Below, piece after piece: positions 33,004 through 43,544 of a stretch of 64,000 nucleotides of DNA. The notes beneath the pieces were generated by a model. The model was not told where the DNA came from and ran no database searches. It saw only the letters and a list, made by a program, of their open reading frames with translations. A program made the position numbers and the translations under genes. Every line of letters starts with the position of its first letter. Positions within the stretch are counted from its first letter, which is position 1. This DNA is from a beta proteobacterium AAP65 (GTDB lineage: Bacteria > Pseudomonadota > Gammaproteobacteria > Burkholderiales > Burkholderiaceae_C): NCBI GenBank assembly GCA_001295865.1, contig LJHW01000004.1:124001-188000 (forward strand), read 5' to 3'.

Positions 33004-33548
33004 GCCTGGGCGCCATCCGCCGGCCCGGGTTCTGGGCCGCTGCAGCGCTGCTGCTGAGCGCCTGCGCCAGCACACCGCCGCCGCCCGACATGCCCGAGGC
33101 CACGGGCCCTTACACCACCGGCCGCCTCGCCGTGCGCGTGGACGCCAGCCTGCAACGGGTGGCGCAGAGCGTCAGCGCCGGCTTCGAGCTGCGCGGCAGC
33201 GACCAGATCGGCGAACTGCGCCTCCTGTCGCCGCTGGGCACCAGCGTGGCCCAAGCGCGCTGGGCACCGGGCCGCGTGCGCCTGGAAACCGGCGAAGGCC
33301 AGCGTGAGTTCGGCAGCCTCGATGAACTGTCCATGGCTGCACTGGGCGAGGCCCTGCCGCTGGCCGCCCTGCCCGATTGGCTGGCGGGGCGCCCCTGGCC
33401 CGCGGCGCCCCACACACCCAACGCCGAGGGCTTCGAGCAACAAGGGTGGCTGGTGCAGCTCACGCGGCTGCACGAAGGATTCATCGAAGCCCGCCGCGCT
33501 GCACCGCCTGCGGTGCAGCTGCGCATCAAGCTGGACGCCCCTGCATGA
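33000..33548 (+). CDS. lolB: LolB, outer-membrane lipoprotein receptor
   Basis: A 182-residue lipoprotein with lipobox LLLSACAS (Cys22). The LolB fold shows as GRLAVRVDASLQRVAQSVSAGFELRGS followed by GELRLLSPLGTSVAQARW. LolB takes lipoproteins from periplasmic LolA and inserts them in the outer membrane. It is a little shorter than E. coli LolB (207). GTG start overlaps the TPR gene stop, and its own stop overlaps the ispE start (ATGA), so the three genes are translationally coupled. Confidence 0.9.
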   Translation: MSLGAIRRPGFWAAAALLLSACASTPPPPDMPEATGPYTTGRLAVRVDASLQRVAQSVSAGFELRGSDQIGELRLLSPLGTSVAQARWAPGRVRLETGEGQREFGSLDELSMAALGEALPLAALPDWLAGRPWPAAPHTPNAEGFEQQGWLVQLTRLHEGFIEARRAAPPAVQLRIKLDAPA

Positions 33549-34456
33549 GCCTGCGTGCCCTGTACGACCTGCCGGCACCGGCCAAGCTGAACATGTTCCT
33601 GCACGTGGTGGGCCGGCGCGCCGACGGCTACCACCTGCTGCAGTCGCCCTTCGTGATGATCGACTGGGCCGACGTGCTGCATGTCGAACGCCGCGACGAC
33701 GGCCATCTGCAACGCCATGACCTCGGCCCTGCGCTGCCGGCAGACGATCTGTGCCTGCGCGCCGCCCGCGCCTTGCAGACCGCCAGCGGCTGCACCCTGG
33801 GCGCCGACATCCACATCCACAAGCACGTGCCCTGGGGCGCGGGCATGGGCGGCGGCAGCTCCGATGCGGCCACCACGCTGCTGGCCCTGAACCGCCTGTG
33901 GGGCCTGCACTGGCCTCGTGATCGCCTGGTGCAGCTGGGCCTGAAACTCGGCGCGGATGTGCCGTTTTTCATTGGCGGCCACAACGCCTTCGTCGAGGGC
34001 ATAGGCGAAATCCTGCGGCCCATCGGCTGGCCGGTGCTGCGCTACGCGGTCGTGAAACCTGCCGCATCCTTGCCCACGCGAGAAATCTTCGACCACCCAC
34101 TTCTCAAGCGCGACACAGAAGCTGTTATAGTTGTGGGCTCTCCTGAAGAGGCAAGCCGCAGCGGCCTGCCGGCAGACTGGATGCAGCGCTTCGTTGAAGG
34201 CTTCGGCCGCAACGACCTGCAAGCACCTGCCGAAGACCGCTGCCCGGAAGTGGCGCAAGCCCTTTCGTGGCTGGCAGCCCGTTTCGGCAACAGCCGCATG
34301 ACGGGTTCCGGCAGCGCCGTCTTTTCAAGAGTGGGCACGTCGGTTTCATCCCTGGCGACAGACCCGGCGGTAGATTTCCAGAATCTGCCAACAGGCTGGG
34401 TGGGGCGGATGTGCAGCAGTTTGCTTGAGCACCCGTTGCGGGCTTGGGCCGACTGA
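33545..34456 (+). CDS. ispE: IspE, 4-diphosphocytidyl-2-C-methyl-D-erythritol kinase
   Basis: A 303-residue GHMP kinase of the MEP isoprenoid pathway. Motifs are APAKLNMFLHVVGRRADGYH at the N-terminus, the ATP-binding glycine loop VPWGAGMGGGSSDAA, and LGADVPFFIGGHNAFVEGIGE. The C-terminal substrate loop has MTGSGSAVF. ATG overlaps the lolB stop. A tRNA-Gln gene begins 38 bases after its stop. Confidence 0.96.
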   Translation: MSLRALYDLPAPAKLNMFLHVVGRRADGYHLLQSPFVMIDWADVLHVERRDDGHLQRHDLGPALPADDLCLRAARALQTASGCTLGADIHIHKHVPWGAGMGGGSSDAATTLLALNRLWGLHWPRDRLVQLGLKLGADVPFFIGGHNAFVEGIGEILRPIGWPVLRYAVVKPAASLPTREIFDHPLLKRDTEAVIVVGSPEEASRSGLPADWMQRFVEGFGRNDLQAPAEDRCPEVAQALSWLAARFGNSRMTGSGSAVFSRVGTSVSSLATDPAVDFQNLPTGWVGRMCSSLLEHPLRAWAD

Positions 34457-34494
34457 CAGGTTTTGGGTGGTGGCCTCCGGGCTGCAACCTGCGT

Positions 34495-34571
34495 AGGGGA
34501 GTCGCCAAGTTGGTCAAGGCATCGGATTTTGATTCCGACATGCGAGGGTTCGAGTCCTTCCTCCCCTGCCA
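34495..34571 (+). tRNA. tRNA-Gln (anticodon TTG)
   Basis: A 77-base cloverleaf with encoded CCA: acceptor AGGGGAG paired with CTCCCCT, anticodon stem TCGGA/TCCGA with loop TTTTGAT giving anticodon TTG, T-arm GAGGG/CCTTC with loop TTCGAGT, discriminator G as in other tRNA-Gln. It lies between ispE and prs in the same direction, a position common in proteobacteria. Confidence 0.97.
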
Positions 34572-34639
34572 AATCTTCTTCTGACGTCAGGCGCGGCCAA
34601 CACCGGCCCCGCCGGCGCACCTCCGACGGAGATACCAGC

Positions 34640-35602
34640 GTGCTTTTCAACACCGTGCTGTTCACCGGCAACGCCAACCCGGTGCTCGCGCAGGAGATGG
34701 CCAAGCACCTGGGCGTTGAAGTCGGCGCCGCCTCCGTCGGTCGTTTCTCCGACGGCGAGGTCACCGTCGAAATCCGTCAGAACGTTCGCGCTCGCGACGT
34801 CTTCGTGGTGCAGTCCACCTGCGCGCCCACGAACGAGAACCTGATGGAACTGCTGATCATGGTCGATGCGCTCAAGCGTGCCAGCGCGCGCCGCATCACC
34901 GCCGTGATCCCCTATTTCGGCTACGCCCGCCAAGACCGCCGCCCGCGCAGCACACGCGTGCCCATCAGCGCGAAGGTGGTGGCCAACCTGCTGGAAACCG
35001 TGGGCGTCGAGCGTGTGCTCACGATGGACCTGCACGCCGACCAGATCCAGGGATTCTTCGACATCCCGGTCGACAACATCTACGCCAGCCCGGTGCTGTT
35101 GTCCGACCTGAAGAGCAAGAACTACCCCAACCTGGTGGTGGTGAGCCCCGATGTCGGTGGCGTGGTGCGCGCTCGCGCCCTGGCCAAGCAGCTCGGCTGC
35201 GATCTGGCCATCATCGACAAGCGCCGTCCCACGGCCAACGTGTCGGAAGTGATGCACGTCATCGGCGAGATCGACGGCCGCAACTGCGTGATCATGGACG
35301 ACATGATCGACACCGCCGGCACGCTGGTGAAAGCGGCCGAGGTGCTGAAGGCCCGCGGCGCCAAGAGCGTCTACGCCTACTGCACGCACCCGGTCTTCTC
35401 GGGCCCCGCGGTGGAGCGCATCGCCGGTTCCCAGATCGACGAGGTCGTCATCACCAACACCATCCCGCTGTCGGACGCCGGCAAGGCCTGCGGCAAGATC
35501 CGCCAGCTCTCGGTGGCCTTCCTGTTTGCCGAGACCATCCGCCGCATCTCCGACGGTGAGTCGGTCACCTCCCTCTTCGCCGAGCAGAACAACAACTTCT
35601 GA
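34640..35602 (+). CDS. prs: Ribose-phosphate pyrophosphokinase (PRPP synthase)
   Basis: A 320-residue class I PRPP synthase making PRPP from ribose-5-phosphate and ATP for nucleotides, histidine and tryptophan. Motifs are [59 protein letters not shown] and the PRPP-binding loop [16 protein letters not shown] 34640 is the start, with GGAGATA eight bases upstream. The product feeds the HisG reaction encoded 10 kb downstream. Confidence 0.96.
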   Translation: MLFNTVLFTGNANPVLAQEMAKHLGVEVGAASVGRFSDGEVTVEIRQNVRARDVFVVQSTCAPTNENLMELLIMVDALKRASARRITAVIPYFGYARQDRRPRSTRVPISAKVVANLLETVGVERVLTMDLHADQIQGFFDIPVDNIYASPVLLSDLKSKNYPNLVVVSPDVGGVVRARALAKQLGCDLAIIDKRRPTANVSEVMHVIGEIDGRNCVIMDDMIDTAGTLVKAAEVLKARGAKSVYAYCTHPVFSGPAVERIAGSQIDEVVITNTIPLSDAGKACGKIRQLSVAFLFAETIRRISDGESVTSLFAEQNNNF

Positions 35603-35685
35603 ACGGCCGAGCCCCGGCATGGCGCCTGGCGCCGTGTCACTTCCCTGGCGCCTGGTCGCGGGCGCCTCATCCACTTGGAGTTTTC

Positions 35686-36339
35686 ATGAAATTCACCGCT
35701 TATGCGCGTACGCTGCAGGGGACCGGAGCGAGCCGCCGCCTGCGCCACGCCGCCAAGGTGCCCGGCATCGTCTACGGTGCCGGCACGCCCACGATGGTCG
35801 AACTCGATCACAACGCCCTGTTCTTCGCGCTGAAGAAGGAAGCCTTCCACAGCTCCATCCTCGAGATGGACCTTGGCGGCAAGGTCGAGAAGGTGCTGCT
35901 GCGCGACTTCCAGATGCACGCGTTCAAGCCCATCGTGCTGCACGTCGACTTCCAGCGCGTGGACGAGACCACCAAGCTGCGCAAGAAGGTGCCCCTGCAC
36001 TTCAGCGGTGAAGAAGGCTCGCCGGCCGTCAAGACCGACAAGTGCCTGGTCAGCCACGTCGCGCTGGAACTCGAGATCGAGTGCCTGGCGTCGGAACTGC
36101 CCGAGTTCGTGAGCATCGACCTGTCGAACCTGACGAAGAACCAGAGCCTGCACGCCAGCGACCTGAAGCTGCCGGCCGGCATCAAGGCCGTCAAGCGCGG
36201 CACGCTGGACCCGGTGATCGTCGCTGTGACCACGCCGAAGATCGAAGAAGAAGTGGCACCGACCGCCGTTGTCGCCGACAAGGGCAAGGGCGCCAAGCCG
36301 CGCAAGGAAGAGAAACAGCAGAAGGGCCGCGGCGGTTAA
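35686..36339 (+). CDS. rplY: 50S ribosomal protein L25/general stress protein Ctc
   Basis: A 217-residue long-form L25 (TL5/Ctc type): the N-terminal 5S-rRNA-binding domain (about 1-90, [20 protein letters not shown]) plus the C-terminal CTC domain ([22 protein letters not shown]), ending in a basic tail ([14 protein letters not shown]). A Shine-Dalgarno-like GGAG lies nine bases before ATG 35686. It sits between prs and pth, a standard order, and is followed by an intrinsic terminator. Confidence 0.95.
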   Translation: MKFTAYARTLQGTGASRRLRHAAKVPGIVYGAGTPTMVELDHNALFFALKKEAFHSSILEMDLGGKVEKVLLRDFQMHAFKPIVLHVDFQRVDETTKLRKKVPLHFSGEEGSPAVKTDKCLVSHVALELEIECLASELPEFVSIDLSNLTKNQSLHASDLKLPAGIKAVKRGTLDPVIVAVTTPKIEEEVAPTAVVADKGKGAKPRKEEKQQKGRGG

Positions 36340-36376
36340 GCCCCCCTTCGGGAGTCCCTCTCTCCCGCGCTACCCG

Positions 36377-36399
36377 GCCCCACCTCGGTGGGGCTTTTT
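36377..36399 (+). terminator. Intrinsic terminator after rplY
   Basis: The stem GCCCCACC/GGTGGGGC with a TC loop is followed at once by TTTTT. It lies 38 bases after the rplY stop and 30 bases before pth. Confidence 0.85.
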
Positions 36400-36428
36400 C
36401 GTTTTTGCTGCGGCCAATAATCCTTGCC

Positions 36429-37063
36429 ATGATTCGACTGTTTGTTGGCCTGGGCAACCCGGGCACCGAGTACGAAGCCACGCGCCACAACGCCGGGTTC
36501 TGGTGGATAGACGCGCTGGCGGCCAAGCTCGGCGTGCGTCTGGTGCCCGAACGGGCCTACCAGGGACTGGTGGCTCGCGCCAACCTGCCCGGCGGCCCGG
36601 TGTGGTTGCTCGAGCCCATGACCTTCATGAACCGCTCGGGCGCCTCGGTGGCGCCGCTGGCGCGTTTCTTCAAGATCGAGCCGCAGGAGATCCTGGTCGT
36701 GCACGACGAACTCGATGTGCAGCCCGGCCAGGCCAAGCTGAAGCTGGGTGGCAGTTCGGGCGGGCACAACGGCCTGAAGGACATCCACGGTCTGCTGGGC
36801 ACGCCCGACTTCTGGCGACTGCGCCTGGGCATCGGCCACCCGGGCGTGAAGGCCGAGGTGGTGAACTACGTTCTGAAGAGACCAGCACCCGAGCAGCGCG
36901 AAGGCATCTTCAAAGCCATAGACCAATCGTTGGCTGCGAGCGAGATGCTGATCGCCGGGCAGATGGACAAGGCGCTCGCCGCCATCCACGCCCAGCCGCC
37001 CCGCCCCAAGCCGCCGCGCAAGCCGCCGGCCGCCCCTGCAGCCGCCACCGGAGAACCAACCCC

Positions 37064-37067
<4 letters not shown>
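36429..37067 (+). CDS. pth: Peptidyl-tRNA hydrolase
   Basis: A 212-residue Pth that frees tRNA from stalled peptidyl-tRNA. Catalytic features are [20 protein letters not shown] with the conserved Asn and His, [17 protein letters not shown] with the catalytic Asp, and [13 protein letters not shown]. The C-terminus carries an extra Pro/Lys/Ala tail of about 20 residues ([17 protein letters not shown]), longer than in E. coli. The stop overlaps the next gene's ATG. Confidence 0.96.
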
Positions 37068-37700
<633 letters not shown>

Positions 37701-38204
37701 TCAGCTGTCGGATTGGGTGATGCGCTCTTTGAGCCGCCGCAAGACCGAGGGTGCCACGAACTTCGAGACATCACCGCCCAGGCTGGCAATCTCGCGCACG
37801 AAAGTGCCGCTGACAAACTGGAACTGGTCGCTCGGCGTCATGAACACGGTCTCGACCTCGGGCATCAACTGGCGGTTCATGCCCGCCATCTGGAACTCGT
37901 ACTCGAAGTCGCTGACCGCGCGCAGGCCGCGTACCACCACCTTGCCACCGGCATCCACGACGAAGTCGCGCAGCAGGCCGCGAAAGGCCGTGACCTCGAC
38001 GTTTCCGTAGGGCGCTGCGATCTCCTGGGCGATTTCCAAGCGCTCGGCGATCGTGAACATCGTGCGCTTGTGGTGGCCGACGGCCACGGCCAGGATCAAG
38101 CGGTCGAAGAGACTGGCGGCACGGCGCATCAGGTCTTCGTGACCCAGGGTCATGGGGTCGAAGGTACCCGGGTAGACGGCAGTGAGCGGGGCTTTGAGGG
38201 TCAC
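37701..38204 (-). CDS. coaD: Phosphopantetheine adenylyltransferase
   Basis: A 167-residue nucleotidyltransferase catalysing the penultimate step of coenzyme A synthesis. Motifs are [16 protein letters not shown] (the T-X-G-H nucleotide-binding site), [20 protein letters not shown], and [19 protein letters not shown]. It lies about 70 bases downstream of rsmD, an order found in many bacteria, and upstream of the ferredoxin. Confidence 0.97.
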   Translation of the reverse strand: MTLKAPLTAVYPGTFDPMTLGHEDLMRRAASLFDRLILAVAVGHHKRTMFTIAERLEIAQEIAAPYGNVEVTAFRGLLRDFVVDAGGKVVVRGLRAVSDFEYEFQMAGMNRQLMPEVETVFMTPSDQFQFVSGTFVREIASLGGDVSKFVAPSVLRRLKERITQSDS

Positions 38205-38272
38205 GGCGCTAGCCTCCTGGCAGGGGTCAGGGTGGGGGGTACCGGGCGCGGTGCGGGCAGTTTAGCGGCGGC

Positions 38273-38902
38273 TCAGAGCGGCGCCTGCCAGAGCTGGCTG
38301 TGCACCGCGCCGGCGCGCTGGCTGCGGTGCAGCACCAAGCCTGCGGGCCCGTCGGCCAGGGGTGCCGGGCCTTCCAGGTACACGTAGCCGCCCGGCACCA
38401 CGAGGCGGGCCGCGGCGGCGGCGGCAGCGGCACCCAAGCCGGCATCGAAGGGCGGGTCGAGCAGCACCGCCTCGAAACGCTGCGGCGCACACCCCGCCAT
38501 CCAGCGCAGCGCTTCGCTGCGCTCGATCTTCACGGCCTCGGCCTTCAGGCGTTCGCGGCTCTCGCGCAGGCTGGCCACCAGGGCCGGGTCGAGTTCGAGC
38601 AGCAACGCCTCGGCAGCGCCGCGCGAGGCGGCCTCGAAACCCAGCGCCCCGCTGCCCGCGAAGGCGTCAAGCACGCGCCAGCCGTCCAGCGTCTGGCCCA
38701 GCCAGTTGAACAGGGTCTCGCGCACGCGGTCGGGCGTGGGGCGCAGGCCGGGGCGGTCGGCCACCGGCAGCTTGCGGCCGCGGTAGAGGCCGGCGATGAG
38801 CCGCACCTCGCCGAGGTGCCGCGTGGCCGGCTTGATGACGGGACGGGTCGATTTGGGGTCGCGGCCGTGGGCCTGCGGCTTGCGGGGGGCGGGGTTCTTC
38901 AC
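38273..38902 (-). CDS. rsmD: RsmD, 16S rRNA (guanine966-N2)-methyltransferase
   Basis: A 209-residue SAM-dependent methyltransferase. Visible are [28 protein letters not shown], the SAM loop [19 protein letters not shown], and the catalytic [11 protein letters not shown] (the DPPF form of the N-methyltransferase motif IV). A basic N-terminal extension of about 25 residues precedes the domain. Its start overlaps the hisF stop by four bases, so here it replaces the hisI/hisE genes that often follow hisF. Confidence 0.94.
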   Translation of the reverse strand: MKNPAPRKPQAHGRDPKSTRPVIKPATRHLGEVRLIAGLYRGRKLPVADRPGLRPTPDRVRETLFNWLGQTLDGWRVLDAFAGSGALGFEAASRGAAEALLLELDPALVASLRESRERLKAEAVKIERSEALRWMAGCAPQRFEAVLLDPPFDAGLGAAAAAAAARLVVPGGYVYLEGPAPLADGPAGLVLHRSQRAGAVHSQLWQAPL

Positions 38903-39678
38903 AAGCGCACCGCGATGCCGTCACGCGCCATCAGCGCCTTGGCCTGTCCCACCGTGAACTCGCCATAGTGAAAGATGCTGGCGGCCAGCACCGCATCGGC
39001 ACCGCCGATGCGGATGCCCTCGCTCAGGTGTTCGAGCGCGCCCACGCCGCCCGAGGCGATCACGGGCACCGGCACCGCGTCGCTCACGGCGCGGGTGAGT
39101 TCGAGGTCGAAGCCGATCTTGGTGCCGTCGCGGTCCATGCTGGTCAGCAGGATCTCGCCCGCGCCGTGTTCGGCCATCTGCCGGGCCCAGGCCACGGCGT
39201 CCAGGTGCGTGTTCTTGCGGCCGCCGTGGGTGTAGACGTCCCAACCCGGGCCCTTGGCGGCCAGGTCTTCGCCCACACGCCGCTTCGCATCGATGGCCAC
39301 CACGATGCACTGCGCACCGTACTTGTCGGACGCGTCGCGAATGACCTGCGGGTTGGCAACGGCGGCCGAGTTGAAGCTCACCTTGTCGGCCCCGGCGTTG
39401 AGCAGGCGTCGCACATCTTCCACCGTGCGCACACCGCCGCCCACGGTCAGCGGGATGAAAACCTGCGAGGCCACGGCCTCGATGATGTGCAGGATCAGAT
39501 CGCGGCCGTCGCTGGTGGCGGTGATGTCCAGGAAGGTCAACTCGTCGGCGCCCTGTTCGTTGTAGCGGGCAGCAATCTCCACCGGATCGCCGGCGTCGCG
39601 CAGGGCGACGAAGTTGACGCCCTTGACGACACGGCCGCCCGTGACGTCGAGGCAAGGAATGATTCTTTTGGCGAGCAT
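38899..39678 (-). CDS. hisF: HisF, imidazole glycerol phosphate synthase cyclase subunit
   Basis: A 259-residue (beta/alpha)8 barrel forming IGP and AICAR with the HisH glutaminase. Motifs are [21 protein letters not shown] with the catalytic Asp, [24 protein letters not shown], and [14 protein letters not shown]. Start ATG 39678. Unlike hisA and hisH it is separated from the main his operon by the CHRD gene, so it needs its own promoter in the 39679-39810 gap. Confidence 0.97.
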   Translation of the reverse strand: MLAKRIIPCLDVTGGRVVKGVNFVALRDAGDPVEIAARYNEQGADELTFLDITATSDGRDLILHIIEAVASQVFIPLTVGGGVRTVEDVRRLLNAGADKVSFNSAAVANPQVIRDASDKYGAQCIVVAIDAKRRVGEDLAAKGPGWDVYTHGGRKNTHLDAVAWARQMAEHGAGEILLTSMDRDGTKIGFDLELTRAVSDAVPVPVIASGGVGALEHLSEGIRIGGADAVLAASIFHYGEFTVGQAKALMARDGIAVRL

Positions 39679-39810
39679 GGCCGGATTATCCGGTGTCGCC
39701 CCGCCCCCCCGCGCTTGCGGGGTGGCCGCACCGGTGTGCTGTGCAAGCGCGCAGGCAACAGGTACAAACACGCTGGGACATGTTTCCCGCCGTCCACGCC
39801 GGAGTTCGCC

Positions 39811-40344
39811 ATGCGCGTTTCCTTGATTGCTGCCGCCGCCCTGGGCCTGTTTGCCGCCCTGCCCGCCTCGGCCATCACCACCATCTTCGTCACCACGCTT
39901 TCCAGCGCCGGTGAGCCTGTGCCCACTTCCACCGCCACAGGCGCGGCCATCGTCAGCTTCGACGACGTGGCCGACACCGTTACGGTGCAGCTCAGCTTCC
40001 AGGGCCTGGCCAACAGCGCGCCCTTCGGCCACATCCACTGCTGCACCACGACGCCGCTGACGGGCAACGCCGGCGTGGCCCTGAACTTCACGCCTCTGCC
40101 CGCGGCCACCTCGGGCACTTACATGAGTTCGTTCGCCCTCACGCCCACGGCCTTCGACGCGTTGCTGGCCGGCGCCGCCGCCGGCCGCGCCTACGTGAAC
40201 ATCCACACGCCCGGCACCTACCAGGGCGGTGAGATCCGCGGCTTCCTGCCCGTCACCACCGTGATTCCCGAGCCGGGCACCTACGCGCTGATGCTGGCCG
40301 GCCTGGGTGCGGTGGCTTACGCCGCCCGCCGCCGCCGCGGCTGA
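39811..40344 (+). CDS. CHRD-domain protein with PEP-CTERM sorting signal
   Basis: A 177-residue exported protein: signal peptide ([17 protein letters not shown]), a CHRD-type beta domain (about 25-145, with [13 protein letters not shown] and [17 protein letters not shown] typical of the family), and a C-terminal PEP-CTERM tripartite tail: [11 protein letters not shown], a hydrophobic helix, then AARRRRG. PEP-CTERM proteins are processed by an exosortase/EpsH system that must be encoded elsewhere. GGAG lies before ATG 39811. It is inserted between hisF and hisA on the opposite strand and is probably a surface or matrix protein. Confidence 0.9.
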   Translation: MRVSLIAAAALGLFAALPASAITTIFVTTLSSAGEPVPTSTATGAAIVSFDDVADTVTVQLSFQGLANSAPFGHIHCCTTTPLTGNAGVALNFTPLPAATSGTYMSSFALTPTAFDALLAGAAAGRAYVNIHTPGTYQGGEIRGFLPVTTVIPEPGTYALMLAGLGAVAYAARRRRG

Positions 40345-40360
40345 ACACACAGCCCGCCCA

Positions 40361-40390
40361 GCAAAAAGCCGCCCTCGGGCGGCTTTTTGC
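40361..40390. terminator. Bidirectional intrinsic terminator between the CHRD gene and hisA
   Basis: A near-perfect inverted repeat (GCAAAAAGCCGCCC / GGGCGGCTTTTTGC) with a two- to four-base loop gives a stem plus T5 tract in both directions. It serves the convergent CHRD gene (plus) and hisA (minus). Confidence 0.93.
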
Positions 40391-40407
40391 TTGATCGCTG
40401 GCCCGTT

Positions 40408-41151
40408 TCAGGCCTGGGCCAGTTCGTCGGCGCGTTTCTGGGCCGCGGTGAAATCGAGCGCGCCGGTGTAGATGCTGCGCCCGCAGATCACGCCCTCGAC
40501 ACCTTCGCTTTCCACCGCGCACAGGCGCTCGATGTCGGCAATGTTCGACAGGCCGCCCGAGGCGAACACCGGGATGGACAGGGCCCGTGCCAGCTTCACC
40601 GTGGCGTCGATGTTGATGCCGGTCATCATGCCGTCGCGGCCGATGTCGGTGTAGATCACGCCTTCGACGCCGTAGTCCTCGAACTTCTTGGCGAGGTCCA
40701 CCACCTCATGCCCAGTGAGCTTGCTCCAGCCATCGGTGGCGACCTTGCCGTCTTTCGCGTCCAGGCCCACGATGATGTGGCCGCCGAAGGCGCTGCAGGC
40801 GTCCTTCAGGAAGCCGGGACTCTTCACGGCAGCGGTGCCGATGATCACGTAGCTCAGGCCGTCGTCGAGGTAACGCTCGATGGTGTCGAGGTCACGCAGA
40901 CCACCGCCAAGTTGCACGGGGATCTTGTCGCCCACCACGCGCAGGATGGACTTCACGGCGCCCTCGTTCACCGGCTTGCCAGCAAAGGCGCCGTTGAGAT
41001 CGACCAGGTGCAGACGGCGCGCGCCCGCGTCCAGCCAGCGCTGGGCCATGGCGGCGGGGTCGTCGCCGAAGGTGGTGACGGCGTCCATGTCGCCTTGTTG
41101 CAGGCGGACGCATTTGCCGTCCTTGAGATCGATGGCCGGAATCAGCAGCAT
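40408..41151 (-). CDS. hisA: HisA, ProFAR isomerase
   Basis: A 247-residue (beta/alpha)8 barrel catalysing the fourth step of histidine synthesis. Motifs are [20 protein letters not shown] with the catalytic Asp, [40 protein letters not shown] with the second Asp, and FASGGLSN. Last gene of the hisGDCBHA run, closed by the bidirectional terminator. Confidence 0.97.
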   Translation of the reverse strand: MLLIPAIDLKDGKCVRLQQGDMDAVTTFGDDPAAMAQRWLDAGARRLHLVDLNGAFAGKPVNEGAVKSILRVVGDKIPVQLGGGLRDLDTIERYLDDGLSYVIIGTAAVKSPGFLKDACSAFGGHIIVGLDAKDGKVATDGWSKLTGHEVVDLAKKFEDYGVEGVIYTDIGRDGMMTGINIDATVKLARALSIPVFASGGLSNIADIERLCAVESEGVEGVICGRSIYTGALDFTAAQKRADELAQA

Positions 41152-41218
41152 GGCTCGGGGGAGCTTGGTAGGGGAAGGGGCAGCGAAGCGCTGGTGGGGG
41201 TGGCTGGCGGGGCAGCCC

Positions 41219-41860
41219 TCAGGGCTGCCAGTGCAGGAAGTTGCGGTACAGGGCCAGGCCCTGCTCGGCGCTCTTCTCGGGGTGGAACTGGGTGGCAAAA
41301 ATGTTATCCCGCGCGACGGCGCAGGTAAAGCGAGCACCGTAGTCGGTTTCGCCGGCGCTGTGCGCCGCCTCGGCCGGCGCCGTGTAGTAGCTGTGCACGA
41401 AATAGAACCAGCTGCCGTCGGGCACACCGGCCCACAGCGCATGCGCGCGCTGGTAGACACGGTTCCAGCCCATCTGCGGCACCTTGTAGCGGCTGCCATC
41501 GGGCTGCAGCCGGCCTTCGAGCTGGAAGCGGTGCACGCGCCCAGGAATCAAGCCCAGGCCGGGGGTGTCCTGCTCTTCGCTGTGGTCGAGCAGCATCTGC
41601 ATGCCCACGCACACGCCCATGAGCGGCTTGTTCGCGGCAGCATGCAGCACGGCGTCCTTCAGGCCACTGCGCTGCAGTTCGGCCATGCAATCGCGCATCG
41701 CGCCCTGACCGGGCAGCACCACCCGTTCGGCGGCCAGCACTTCATCGGGGCGTTGCGTGACGATGACCTCCACGCCCGTACCCGCGGCGACGTGCATCAC
41801 GGCCTGCGAGACCGAGCGCAGGTTGCCCATGCCGTAGTCGACAACCGCGACGGTACGCAT
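41219..41860 (-). CDS. hisH: HisH, imidazole glycerol phosphate synthase glutaminase subunit
   Basis: A 213-residue class I glutamine amidotransferase giving ammonia to HisF. The nucleophile is Cys84 in [10 protein letters not shown], and the His/Glu pair is in [12 protein letters not shown] near the C-terminus. [12 protein letters not shown] is the typical start. It is two bases downstream of hisB and 67 bases before hisA. Confidence 0.97.
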   Translation of the reverse strand: MRTVAVVDYGMGNLRSVSQAVMHVAAGTGVEVIVTQRPDEVLAAERVVLPGQGAMRDCMAELQRSGLKDAVLHAAANKPLMGVCVGMQMLLDHSEEQDTPGLGLIPGRVHRFQLEGRLQPDGSRYKVPQMGWNRVYQRAHALWAGVPDGSWFYFVHSYYTAPAEAAHSAGETDYGARFTCAVARDNIFATQFHPEKSAEQGLALYRNFLHWQP

Positions 41861-41862
41861 GT

Positions 41863-42465
41863 TCAGAGCGAGCCCTTGGTCGACGGAATGACACCGGCCG
41901 AACGCGGGTCGGGCGTCAGCGCCATGCGCAGCGCACGCGCGAAAGCCTTGAAGACGGTTTCACACTGGTGGTGCGCGTTGTCGCCGTGCAGGTTGTCGAT
42001 GTGCAGCGTGACGAGCGCGTGGTTCACGAAACCCTGGAAGAACTCGTAGGTCAGCTGCGTGTCGAAAGCGCCCACCATGCCGGCCTTGAAGGGCACACGC
42101 ATGTGCAGGCCGGGGCGGCCGGAAAAATCGACCACCACGCGCGACAGCGCTTCGTCCAGCGGCACGTAGCTGTGGCCGTAGCGCGTGATGCCCTTCTTGT
42201 CGCCCACGGCCTGCGCGAAGGCCATGCCCAGCGTGATGCCCACGTCTTCCACGGTGTGGTGGCCGTCGATGTGCAGGTCGCCCTGGGCTTCGATGTCGAG
42301 GTCGATCAGGCCGTGGCGCGCGATCTGGTCGAGCATGTGGTCGAAGAAGCCGATGCCGGTGGCCAGCTTCGCGCTGCCGGTGCCATCGAGGTTGATGCGC
42401 ACGCGGATCTGCGTCTCTTTCGTGTCGCGGCGCACTTCGGCCACGCGTTGCAGGGCTTCGCTCAC
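41863..42465 (-). CDS. hisB: HisB, imidazoleglycerol-phosphate dehydratase (monofunctional)
   Basis: A 200-residue dehydratase with the two metal-binding HHXXED repeats: [13 protein letters not shown] in the first half and [17 protein letters not shown] near the end. [16 protein letters not shown] is also present. It is the single-domain form without the N-terminal phosphatase found in enteric bacteria. Its start overlaps the hisC stop by four bases. Confidence 0.97.
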   Translation of the reverse strand: MSEALQRVAEVRRDTKETQIRVRINLDGTGSAKLATGIGFFDHMLDQIARHGLIDLDIEAQGDLHIDGHHTVEDVGITLGMAFAQAVGDKKGITRYGHSYVPLDEALSRVVVDFSGRPGLHMRVPFKAGMVGAFDTQLTYEFFQGFVNHALVTLHIDNLHGDNAHHQCETVFKAFARALRMALTPDPRSAGVIPSTKGSL

Positions 42466-43541
42466 AGGCTTTCCTTCAGGGCACGGATCATCAGGAGGTT
42501 CTCTTCGGGCGCGCCCACGGTCAGGCGCAGGCAGTTCTGCAGCAGCGGGTGCAGGCCGGCCACGTGCTTGATGAGCACACCACGCTGCTTCATGCCTTCA
42601 AAGGTGCGCTTCGAATCGGGCACGCGCACCAGCACCATGTTGGCTTCGCTAGTGAAGACTTGCACGCTCGGCACGTCAGACAGCGCTGCCATCAGCCGCG
42701 CACGCTCTTCGACCAGCACCGCGGCCTGGCGCGCGTACTCGTCGGCGTGTTCCAGCGAGAAGAGGCCGGCTTCGGCGTTCAGCACGCTCACGTTGTAGGG
42801 CGGGCGCACCTTGTCGATCTCGTCGATCAGGGCCGTCGGGCCGCACAGGTAACCCAGGCGCACGCCGGCCAGGCCGAACTTGGAGAGCGTACGCAGCACC
42901 AGCACATGGTCGTGTTCACCCAGGCGCGGCAGCCAGGTGCGCGCGCTGAAGGGCTGATAGGCCTCGTCGAAGACGACGAGGCCGTTCTGTGCGCCTATGG
43001 CCGCGACGATCTTCTCGATGACAGCGTCGTCAAAGAGATTGGCCGTGGGGTTGTTCGGGTAGGCGATGTAGGTGATGGCCGGGCGGTGCTGTTCGATGGC
43101 GGCCAGCATGGCGACCTCGTCCAGCTGGAAGTCGGCCGTCAGCGGCACGCCGACAAAGTTCAGGCCGCGCAGCTGCGCCGACATCGCGTACATCACGAAG
43201 CCCGGCACTGGCGCGAGGATGGTCGCGCCGGGGACGTCGCAGGCCACGGCCAGCAGGTCGATGAGTTCATCCGACCCGTTGCCCAGCATCAGCCGCTGGC
43301 CCGCCGGCAACTGCACGTGCGCGGTGAGCGCCGCGGCCAAATCGGCCACGCGCTGCGCGGGGTAGCGGTTGATGGCCGCGCGGCCCAGGCGTTCGCCCAG
43401 CGCGTGCTGCAAATCAGGCGGCAGCGCGAAGGGGTTCTCCATCGCGTCGAGCTTGATGAAGCCGGCGCTGGGCTGGATGGCGTAGGCGTGCATGCCCTGC
43501 ACGTCTTGCCGCAAGGTCTGCTTCAGGCGTTCGGTGCCCAT
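42462..43541 (-). CDS. hisC: HisC, histidinol-phosphate aminotransferase
   Basis: A 359-residue class II PLP aminotransferase. Visible are [46 protein letters not shown] and the PLP-lysine region [19 protein letters not shown]. It lies three bases after hisD-GNAT and overlaps hisB. Confidence 0.96.
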   Translation of the reverse strand: MGTERLKQTLRQDVQGMHAYAIQPSAGFIKLDAMENPFALPPDLQHALGERLGRAAINRYPAQRVADLAAALTAHVQLPAGQRLMLGNGSDELIDLLAVACDVPGATILAPVPGFVMYAMSAQLRGLNFVGVPLTADFQLDEVAMLAAIEQHRPAITYIAYPNNPTANLFDDAVIEKIVAAIGAQNGLVVFDEAYQPFSARTWLPRLGEHDHVLVLRTLSKFGLAGVRLGYLCGPTALIDEIDKVRPPYNVSVLNAEAGLFSLEHADEYARQAAVLVEERARLMAALSDVPSVQVFTSEANMVLVRVPDSKRTFEGMKQRGVLIKHVAGLHPLLQNCLRLTVGAPEENLLMIRALKESL

Positions 43542-43544
43542 GGT

